A stretch of DNA of 5,223 nt from Spirochaetota bacterium (GTDB lineage: Bacteria; Spirochaetota; Spirochaetia; Treponematales; UBA12059). Under the pieces are notes generated by a model. The model ran no database searches, was not told the DNA's origin, and worked only from the letters and a program-made list of their open reading frames with translations. The translations under genes and the position numbers were made by a program. The DNA is taken from contig JAKQNL010000102.1 in assembly GCA_029565815.1 (NCBI GenBank), positions 1-5,223 on the forward strand. Reading direction: 5' to 3'. Below are positions 1 through 5,223 of the stretch, piece after piece; within the stretch, counting starts at the first letter, position 1, and each line of letters starts with the position of its first letter.

Positions 1-23
1 ACAAGCTGTGGCTACATGCCCGC

Positions 24-29
24 AAGGAG
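24..29 (+). promoter_or_regulatory. Ribosome binding site of the aldolase gene
   Basis: AAGGAG lies 5 bases upstream of the ATG at 35, a strong Shine-Dalgarno match at normal spacing. It decides the start: an in-frame GTG at 8 would place this site inside the coding region. Only 34 bases precede the gene in the window, and I see no convincing promoter in them, so the promoter is probably further left. Confidence 0.8.
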
Positions 30-34
30 CTCCT

Positions 35-1033
35 ATGACCAGTTACAAGCACTTGGGTCTCGTCAATACTGTCGAGCTTTTTAAGAAGGCGGTTTCCGGC
101 GGCTATGCGCTGCCCGCATACAATTTCAATAATATGGAACAGCTTCAGGCTATTATCCAAGCCTGCGTGGAAACAAAAAGCCCGGTAATACTGCAGGTTT
201 CCTCCGGGGCTCGCAAGTACGCGAACGCGAACCTTTTGCGCAATATGGCCCGGGGCGCGGTGGAATATGCCCAGGAACTGGGCTACCCCATACCCATCGT
301 GTTGCACCTGGATCACGGCGACAGCTACGAACTATGCGTGGACTGCATAGAGAACGGCTTTTCCTCCGTCATGATAGATGGTTCCCACTTGCCCTATGAC
401 CAGAATGTTGCGCTTACCAAAAAGGTATGCGAATACGCGCATTCCCGCCCGGACTACGTGTCGGTGGAGGGCGAGCTGGGCGTGCTTGCAGGTGTAGAGG
501 ACGATGTTTCCAGCGAGCACAGCCACTACACTCAGCCGGATGAGGTAGAAGATTTTGTGCGCAAAACCGGCGTCGACTCTTTGGCTATATCCATAGGCAC
601 CAGCCACGGCCGGACCAAGTTCCGTCCCGAGCAGTGCACCCGCGGCGCGGACGGCATACTGGTTCCGCCGCCTTTGCGCTTCGATATACTAACGGAGATT
701 GAACACAGGATACCTGGCTTTCCAATTGTGCTCCACGGCTCATCGAGCGTGCCCCAGGAATACATAGCGCTCATCGAGCGTTTTGGCGGCAAGCTTAAGG
801 ATTCGGTGGGCATCCCGGAAGCCCAGCTGCGCACTGCTGCAAAAAGCGCGGTATGTAAGATAAACATCGATTCAGACGGCCGCCTTGCCATGACCGCCAT
901 GATACGCAAGGTGCTTGCGGAAAAACCGGAAGAGTTCGATCCGCGCAAGATACTCGGTCCGGCACGCGACGAGCTGAAAGCCCTGTACATGCGCAAGAAC
1001 CGCGATGTGCTCGGCTCGGCTGGGCGGGCCTAA
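35..1033 (+). CDS. fba: Class II (zinc-dependent) fructose-bisphosphate aldolase
   Basis: This 332-residue cytosolic enzyme reversibly cleaves fructose 1,6-bisphosphate to dihydroxyacetone phosphate and glyceraldehyde 3-phosphate in glycolysis and gluconeogenesis. The single (beta/alpha)8-barrel domain is complete. Visible motifs are HLDHGD at residues 91-96 (catalytic Asp93, zinc ligand His94), SVEGELG at 143-149, IGTSHG at 187-192 (zinc ligand His191), VLHGSS at 232-237 (zinc ligand His234), and KINIDSD at 275-281 in the phosphate-binding region. After the third motif comes a PEQC...PPPLRFDIL segment (198-218), which I associate with the longer class II aldolases of spirochaetes and some other bacteria; the short E. 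coli type lacks it. Length fits that subgroup. The ATG at 35 is chosen for its strong ribosome binding site. The barrel-protein gene begins 4 bases after the stop. A tagatose- or other ketose-bisphosphate aldolase is possible from motifs alone, but the subgroup favours fructose bisphosphate. Confidence 0.93.
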   Translation: MTSYKHLGLVNTVELFKKAVSGGYALPAYNFNNMEQLQAIIQACVETKSPVILQVSSGARKYANANLLRNMARGAVEYAQELGYPIPIVLHLDHGDSYELCVDCIENGFSSVMIDGSHLPYDQNVALTKKVCEYAHSRPDYVSVEGELGVLAGVEDDVSSEHSHYTQPDEVEDFVRKTGVDSLAISIGTSHGRTKFRPEQCTRGADGILVPPPLRFDILTEIEHRIPGFPIVLHGSSSVPQEYIALIERFGGKLKDSVGIPEAQLRTAAKSAVCKINIDSDGRLAMTAMIRKVLAEKPEEFDPRKILGPARDELKALYMRKNRDVLGSAGRA

Positions 1034-1037
1034 GGCA

Positions 1038-2132
1038 ATGGCCGTGAAACGAGCCCTTTGGTTTGCGCTGGTCCTGTGCCTAGCTTTCATGCCTGTATTC
1101 GCGCAGGAAAGCGGCAAGGATTTTGAATTCACGTTTTTTGGTCCGCGCTTCTATTCCTTTTTCCCTTCCGGCGCGGATTTTAAGCTGAGCTATTCGGGCC
1201 TGGACTTTGGCCTTGACGGGAATACCGAGCTTGTGCTGGTTGCCGGAGGCGGTTATCAGGAAATAACATTTCCCCGCGATCCTGCAAACGGAAACACGGT
1301 GCTTGCGGAACAGTTTGCATCCTTCCCTTCGCCCAATTTCCAGTGGGACCTAGGGCTGGTGCAGGGCCTTGCTCGCCGGCCGAACGGGGCTAACCTTGTG
1401 GAGCTGTTCCTGTTTTACCGGGGCCGCCTGGACCTGTACAACAATGACCTATCGGCAACGGTGTTTGCGGACATGCAAGGACTGTTTGGAACCTCGTTCT
1501 TAACTGGTGCTTCGTTCAGCACCGTATCGCGCTCCGTCCACCGGCTTAGAAGCGGTTTGTTTGTAGAAGGCAGCGCAGAATGGGCTCCGGCTTTCTTAAA
1601 CGCAAAGAGCGATTTTTGGCGCGTTTCCGGCCAGGCCCGGGCGTATGTACCGTTGTTCGATCTGCCAAACGACGGCAAGAACCTTTTATCCATGTACATT
1701 GCCGCTTTCCTTGGCGCAGATTATGCCGACGGAGCCAGTGTTCCCCTGTACGTCCAGCGGAGTTTTGGCGGCCGGTATCTGCGCGGTTCCTTGGGCGACT
1801 CGATTCGAGGCTATGCCCACTCGTCCTTTGATACCAGCTTTAAGCTTGCTTCGTCGCTGGAACTGCGGCTCTTAGGCCCAGCTCTGTTTTTGCCGTCCAT
1901 CGTGCCGTTTTTATACGGCTTTGTAGACGCAGGATATTTAAGCGGCTATTGGGGAACCAGTAGGGATGCAACGGTATCCGGAAGCCTTGCTTCCGCCGGC
2001 GGCGCAATCGGTGTGGATCTATTCGATTTTGCCCAGCTGCACTTTATTATGGGCTCGCGCCTTATAGACGACGGCGTATACGGGCTACAGCCGGGCATGT
2101 TCATGCGTATGGGTATCTTTTTCCACTTCTGA
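1038..2132 (+). CDS. Outer-membrane beta-barrel protein, Omp85/BamA C-terminal-like, without POTRA domains
   Basis: The predicted protein has 364 residues. Residues 1-22 form a clear signal peptide: a short basic start (MAVKR), a hydrophobic core, and a VFA/Q cleavage site after Ala22. The mature part is rich in alternating aromatic, glycine and polar residues typical of amphipathic beta strands, and ends in Phe (FFHF), the usual C-terminal signal for barrel insertion. The last third resembles the Omp85 barrel: FGGRYLRG at 243-250, an IRGY motif at 256-259 in the position of the conserved VRGF/Y of the lumen loop, then a strand ending in SLELRL and a GFVDAGYL strand. No POTRA domains precede the barrel. 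It starts 4 bases after the aldolase stop, suggesting co-transcription. The AAGG at 1032-1035 is too close to the ATG at 1038 but well placed for the GTG at 1044, so translation may begin two codons later. In T. pallidum the gene after fba (TP0663) is, as I recall, also an outer-membrane protein. Substrate or role is unknown. Confidence 0.8.
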   Translation: MAVKRALWFALVLCLAFMPVFAQESGKDFEFTFFGPRFYSFFPSGADFKLSYSGLDFGLDGNTELVLVAGGGYQEITFPRDPANGNTVLAEQFASFPSPNFQWDLGLVQGLARRPNGANLVELFLFYRGRLDLYNNDLSATVFADMQGLFGTSFLTGASFSTVSRSVHRLRSGLFVEGSAEWAPAFLNAKSDFWRVSGQARAYVPLFDLPNDGKNLLSMYIAAFLGADYADGASVPLYVQRSFGGRYLRGSLGDSIRGYAHSSFDTSFKLASSLELRLLGPALFLPSIVPFLYGFVDAGYLSGYWGTSRDATVSGSLASAGGAIGVDLFDFAQLHFIMGSRLIDDGVYGLQPGMFMRMGIFFHF

Positions 2133-2138
2133 GTGTAG

Positions 2139-2172
2139 GAAGCTCTAACAACCCCATGGTTTTTAGAGCTTC
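2139..2172. terminator. Likely bidirectional terminator hairpin between convergent genes
   Basis: A perfect 10-bp inverted repeat (GAAGCTCTAA at 2139-2148, TTAGAGCTTC at 2163-2172) encloses a second 4-bp stem (AACC 2150-2153 with GGTT 2158-2161) across one C-T mismatch, leaving a CCAT loop. It begins 6 bases after the barrel-gene stop and lies about 20 bases beyond the end of rnhA on the other strand, so it could end transcription from both sides. Neither side has a strong U-tract (TCTTG follows on the plus strand), so intrinsic termination may be imperfect, and it may instead mainly protect 3' ends. The rest of the 59-base gap holds nothing else I recognise. Confidence 0.7.
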
Positions 2173-2191
2173 TCTTGTAGAGCGATCGCGC

Positions 2192-2650
2192 TTAGCTGTG
2201 TTCTACTACGCCCTTGCGGGCAAGCTCATCGCAGCGCTCGTTCCATGCAACGCCTGCGTGCCCCTCTACCCACACATAGCGAGCGCCTAGGCGCAGACTG
2301 AGCGTATCGAGCCGTTCCCACAGGTCGCGGTTTTTTACCGGTGTTTTGGACGCCGTCCGCCAGCCGTTTTTTTTCCAGCTCTGTATCCAGCTGGTAACGC
2401 CATTCTTCACGTATTGCGAATCGGTGCGTACTTCGATGGTCCCTGGCTGTAGGCTTTTGTCTGCAAAGCGGGCCTCCACCGTGGACAGGCCGTCGATAAC
2501 GGCCATAAGCTCCATGCGGTTGTTGGTTGTAGCCTTTTCCCCGCCATAGCCTTCGCGTACCTCTGTGCCAGAAAGGCACACCCAGGCCCAGCCGCCAGGA
2601 CCCGGGTTTCCGGAGCAGGCTCCGTCTGTGTATAGAACAATGCTGCTCAT
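2192..2650 (-). CDS. rnhA: Ribonuclease HI
   Basis: This 152-residue cytosolic endonuclease cuts the RNA strand of RNA-DNA hybrids, for example in R-loops and at replication primers, using two metal ions. The whole RNase H fold is present. The catalytic set is complete: Asp9 in YTDGACSGNPGPGG, Glu47 in NNRMELMA, Asp77 in RTDSQYV, His131 in VEGHAG and Asp141 in NERCDELA, matching E. coli Asp10, Glu48, Asp70, His124 and Asp134. The tryptophan-rich basic handle (WIQSWKKNGW at 88-97, followed by TPVKNRDLW) marks it as the bacterial type I enzyme that binds hybrid substrate. Length is normal for the family (about 155). The ATG at 2650 is supported by AAGGA at 2657-2661. It follows the TRAP permease by 12 bases and is probably the last gene of that transcript, with no obvious functional link. 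An A8 run encodes part of Lys93-Lys94-Asn95. Confidence 0.95.
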   Translation of the reverse strand: MSSIVLYTDGACSGNPGPGGWAWVCLSGTEVREGYGGEKATTNNRMELMAVIDGLSTVEARFADKSLQPGTIEVRTDSQYVKNGVTSWIQSWKKNGWRTASKTPVKNRDLWERLDTLSLRLGARYVWVEGHAGVAWNERCDELARKGVVEHS

Positions 2651-2656
2651 TATGTT

Positions 2657-2661
2657 TCCTT
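2657..2661 (-). promoter_or_regulatory. Ribosome binding site of rnhA
   Basis: On the minus strand AAGGA precedes the ATG at 2650 by 6 bases. It sits in the 12-base gap after the permease stop codon (TAA at 2665-2663), so rnhA can be translated independently although probably co-transcribed with the transporter. Confidence 0.7.
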
Positions 2662-2662
2662 G

Positions 2663-4534
2663 TTAGTGAGGCAGCAAGGCGGTTGAAAGCCAAGGCACCC
2701 AGGTTACCAATGCAAGAACGCATAGCTGTATAAAGAAAAACGGGAGCACATCGCGGTAAATGCGTATGACCGGTTTTTCAAAAGCGTAACTGGCCAGGAA
2801 CAGGTTCATCCCTATGGGCGGCGTCATAAATCCTATAGATAAGTTCATGATGAAGATGACACCCAGGTGTACCGGATGCACGCCGTAGACAGCAGCAAGC
2901 GGAATGATCAAAGGAGATATGACCAAGACAGCTGAAAAAATATCCATAAGGCAGCCAACAAGCAAGAGCCCTAGGTTGAGCATGAGGAGGAACATGGCTT
3001 TGGATCCTACCGTGCTTTGCATCCAGGAAGAAAAGAGTTCCGGAATCCCTGCATCCATGATATAGAAGGACAGGCCTCGGGCAGCGGCAATGACGATAAG
3101 GGCTCCGCCTGCTACCGGCAGGGCTTTTAGCATGGCAGGCAGCATTGCACGAAAGCCGCCGCCTTTGCGCAGCAGGAATCCGCTTACGGCAAGGTACAGC
3201 ACCACAAGCGCGCCGATTTCCGTGATGCTTGCAAGGCCGGTAAAATACAGCACGCCGATGAGGATAGGAACGGCAAGCTCCGGGGCTGCGTCCTTAAGCG
3301 ATAGTACAGCTTCCTTACCGTTAAAGCTCGTGCGCGAACCGGGGCTGCGTATGCCCTTAATCACGCCAGCTACGCCCATCGACAGCGTAAGGAGTATGCC
3401 GGGTATGATGGCTCCAAGGAACATGTCGGTGATGGTAAAGATGGCAGTATCGCTTTGGGCCAGAAACTGCGCGTTAATGGCGTACAGGATGATGGCTAGC
3501 GATGGGGGAAACAAAAGGCCTACCGACGAGGATGCGGTTAATAGGCCACGCGCGTAGGTGTCCGTATAGGCGCCGGTGTTGGTAAGCACATAGGCCAGAA
3601 TGCCGCCAAGAGCCAATATGGTAACGCCGTTTGCGCCGGTGAAGGTGGTGAAAAACGCGCACACCAGAACAGCCGCCATGGCTTCGCCGCCGGGTATCCA
3701 GCCAAACCAGTGGCGGAAAACGCTTACCAGACGTTTACCCGATCCGGATTCAGACAGCATGAAGCCTGCGATGGTAAAGAGCGGAATAGCCGGCATGCTG
3801 GAGTTTTTTAAGAGGCTGTAAGCTTCGCTTGGAATCAGTTCGATGCTGGAACCGGATCGTAAAAATAAGAGCGCAGCAATACCGGATATGAACGCGTACA
3901 GGGGCAAGCCCGCTAGGGCTCCAAGTATCAAAAGTATGATGATGGGCCATGCTGCTCGGGCGCTTACAGCGTATGCCAGGGTGCTTGCGCTATCAAGCCA
4001 TGCCGGCGGGCTCGTAAAGGCCGAGCACAGGTTGGTAATCGCCGGCAGGGCAAAAAATATACCGGCCACAATGCCCGCTGCGAACGCAAGCCGCCGTGGC
4101 CGAGTTCCCATTCCAAGGTTTGCTCCTATCATGACAAGAAAACCTATGGGCATGGGCGAAACAAACAGCGCTACCGGCAGCCCCAGAAGCTTGTCTCCGG
4201 GCTCAAAGCCGATGAACAAGAGCGACAGCGACGCCCAGAAAAACAAAGCGTCTACCATGCCGTTGAGAAACGCTGTGCTCCATTCTTTTGCGCTGTTAAA
4301 ACTTCCGCCGCCGGAGCTTTGCCCCGTTAGGGACAGGTGCTTGCTCTCCAGCGTTGCAAGGGCTGCAGAGAAAAACGCAAGCGACAGGAGGGCTGCTTCT
4401 ATGATGCGCACCGCTCCGGGTATCCCATGAAAAAAAAGCCTAGAAAGAAACATATCCACAAGCGGCACGAGTACGAGGACCGCGAAGGAAGCGATGGCTG
4501 CGGCCTTAACGGCCCTTACGGCAATGCGTTTCAT
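2663..4534 (-). CDS. TRAP transporter permease, fused DctQ-DctM subunits
   Basis: The 623-residue inner-membrane protein joins the small (DctQ) and large (DctM) permease subunits of a tripartite ATP-independent periplasmic transporter, which imports a solute delivered by a binding protein using an ion gradient, usually sodium. Residues about 1-190 are DctQ-like: several hydrophobic helices and an ESKHLSL segment (63-69) matching the conserved His region of DctQ. From about 195 it is DctM: IPLFTIAGFML (250-260), FTGANGVT (298-305), SSVGLLFPPS (336-345), CLMDIFSAVLVISPLIIPLA (528-547) and IGFMTPPIGMNLF (567-579). These PP- and G-rich re-entrant hairpins are typical of the ion transporter superfamily. 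The binding-protein gene ends 3 bases upstream. No good Shine-Dalgarno precedes the ATG at 4534, so translation is probably coupled to that gene. The arrangement resembles T. pallidum TatP/TatQM (TP0957-TP0958, from memory). Substrate is not predictable. A T8 run spans codons 33-35. Confidence 0.92.
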   Translation of the reverse strand: MKRIAVRAVKAAAIASFAVLVLVPLVDMFLSRLFFHGIPGAVRIIEAALLSLAFFSAALATLESKHLSLTGQSSGGGSFNSAKEWSTAFLNGMVDALFFWASLSLLFIGFEPGDKLLGLPVALFVSPMPIGFLVMIGANLGMGTRPRRLAFAAGIVAGIFFALPAITNLCSAFTSPPAWLDSASTLAYAVSARAAWPIIILLILGALAGLPLYAFISGIAALLFLRSGSSIELIPSEAYSLLKNSSMPAIPLFTIAGFMLSESGSGKRLVSVFRHWFGWIPGGEAMAAVLVCAFFTTFTGANGVTILALGGILAYVLTNTGAYTDTYARGLLTASSSVGLLFPPSLAIILYAINAQFLAQSDTAIFTITDMFLGAIIPGILLTLSMGVAGVIKGIRSPGSRTSFNGKEAVLSLKDAAPELAVPILIGVLYFTGLASITEIGALVVLYLAVSGFLLRKGGGFRAMLPAMLKALPVAGGALIVIAAARGLSFYIMDAGIPELFSSWMQSTVGSKAMFLLMLNLGLLLVGCLMDIFSAVLVISPLIIPLAAVYGVHPVHLGVIFIMNLSIGFMTPPIGMNLFLASYAFEKPVIRIYRDVLPFFFIQLCVLALVTWVPWLSTALLPH

Positions 4535-4537
4535 GGC

Positions 4538-5223
4538 TTAGCGTCTTTTTGCGTCGACCGCGGCAAACACCTTGGACGAAACATCGGGGGAAAACCAGGT
4601 GGACAAGAGCGACCGCATGCTTTTTCCGGTAAACAGCTCCGTCCATGCGCTGATTTGCGCTGCGCTTAAAGGCGGCGCTTTTAGTCCGTCTTTCATCATG
4701 GCGGCTATTGCCTCTTCTTCAAGCGCTATAGCCTGAGTTGCTATTTCCGTGGCAACCTTGTCCGCCGCTGCTATGAGCGCCGGCTTTATGTCTGCTGGTA
4801 CGCTTGCCCAAGCCCGCTTAGTGAACACGAGGGCGCCGAAAAACGGCGAAAGGCGGAAGGAGGACATATAGCTGATGCTGGATCGGAACTGGCTCCACAA
4901 CAGCTTTACGTACAAAGGGCTACTGTAGCTTATATCGATGCTTCCGTTGGAAAAATGGGTAAGCATGCTGGATGCGTCGGATTTTACCGTGCGCGCGCCA
5001 AGGGACTGCAGCTGGCTTGCAAGCTCTTCCTGTTTTGCCGAAACCCCTATGCGGGCGGAAACCAGGTTTTCCGGTTCCATCAGTGAACGGTTTGAAAACA
5101 GCCTTAGCCAGCCGCCCTGGGCTACCGTTATAATGTCATAACGATCTGCCACGCGGGCGCGCAGTAGCGGAAGCGCGGCTTCCATAGCCACCTTAAACTC
5201 CTCGGATGTCTGCACCACAGACG
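4538..5223 (-). CDS. TRAP transporter solute-binding protein (DctP family, TatP-like), C-terminal part, cut by window edge
   Basis: The frame is open to the right edge with no stop, so about 228 codons of the C-terminal part are present. DctP proteins usually have 320-340 residues, so the signal peptide and roughly 100 N-terminal residues lie outside. Counting from the GTG at 5218, a DctP pattern is visible: GGWLRLFSNRSLMEPENL (35-52), a beta strand ARIGVSA (55-61), LGARTV (73-78), the NGSID turn (91-95), and the C-terminal helix region with KRAWASVPADIKPALIAAA. It should bind the solute outside the inner membrane and pass it to the fused permease encoded 3 bases downstream. Two ligand-contact spots are altered: the usual KIR/KLRVP arginine appears to be Gly58, and the usual DGxENP is DISYSSP (95-101). 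As I recall, T. pallidum TatP also departs from classical DctP here and works with a TPR partner, TatT; such a gene could lie upstream, out of view. Any lipoprotein signal cannot be judged. Confidence 0.83.
   Translation of the reverse strand, partial: SVVQTSEEFKVAMEAALPLLRARVADRYDIITVAQGGWLRLFSNRSLMEPENLVSARIGVSAKQEELASQLQSLGARTVKSDASSMLTHFSNGSIDISYSSPLYVKLLWSQFRSSISYMSSFRLSPFFGALVFTKRAWASVPADIKPALIAAADKVATEIATQAIALEEEAIAAMMKDGLKAPPLSAAQISAWTELFTGKSMRSLLSTWFSPDVSSKVFAAVDAKRR

Noticed and set aside
8..34. Upstream in-frame GTG start of the aldolase, adding 9 residues
   Set aside because: The AAGGAG at 24-29 fits the ATG at 35, and the extra residues do not resemble the family N-terminus.
532..996. 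154-codon minus-strand frame opposite the aldolase
   Set aside because: It is Ser/Arg-rich with no motif and lies fully antisense to a complete conserved enzyme.
1005..1037. Earlier ATG start for the barrel protein, overlapping the aldolase
   Set aside because: It would put 11 residues before the basic start of the signal peptide and overlap the aldolase by 29 bases; the start at 1038 or 1044 gives a normal signal peptide.
1038..1103. Possible lipoprotein signal with Cys14 (LVLC) in the barrel protein
   Set aside because: The Cys is inside the hydrophobic core, lacks a small residue before it, and a clean signal peptidase I site (VFA/Q) follows; the mature protein is a barrel, not a lipoprotein.
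2226..2723. 165-codon minus-strand frame overlapping rnhA
   Set aside because: The protein is Arg-rich with no domain, and it overlaps an RNase HI with all catalytic residues intact.
3843..4430. 195-codon open frame on the plus strand opposite the permease
   Set aside because: It is a shadow of the GC-rich permease gene: basic, low-complexity composition, no ribosome binding site and no recognisable domain, while the minus-strand frame has clear DctQ-DctM motifs.

Overview
This 5.2 kb window looks like ordinary chromosomal DNA from a spirochaete, most probably Treponema or a close relative, at moderate confidence. Three things point there: a 332-residue class II fructose-bisphosphate aldolase, a small outer-membrane beta-barrel gene directly behind it (as I recall, T. 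pallidum has the same order at TP0662-TP0663), and a TRAP transporter with fused DctQ-DctM permease whose binding protein looks like the atypical TatP type. No database search was possible, so the lineage is an inference.

Layout: the left half is a plus-strand pair. The aldolase (35-1033) is followed after 4 bases by a signal-peptide-bearing outer-membrane barrel protein (1038-2132), probably read from the same transcript. The right half is a minus-strand cluster, in transcription order: the C-terminal two thirds of a DctP-family solute-binding protein (cut by the right edge at 5223), a fused TRAP permease (4534-2663, 3 bases after the binding protein) and ribonuclease HI (2650-2192, 12 bases after the permease). 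The two groups converge on a 59-base gap filled by one strong inverted repeat (2139-2172), a likely two-way terminator.

How the genes work together: the binding protein should capture a solute outside the inner membrane and hand it to the QM permease, which imports it with an ion gradient. RNase HI shares the transcript but has no obvious functional tie. The aldolase is a central glycolytic enzyme, and the coupled barrel protein has no clear metabolic link to it.

Coding density is very high. No tRNA, rRNA, insertion sequence, CRISPR array or phage gene was seen, and there is no sign of a novel defence or mobile system. The most interesting points are the binding protein's lack of the usual TRAP ligand-binding residues, and a barrel protein that resembles an Omp85 C-terminal domain without POTRA domains.
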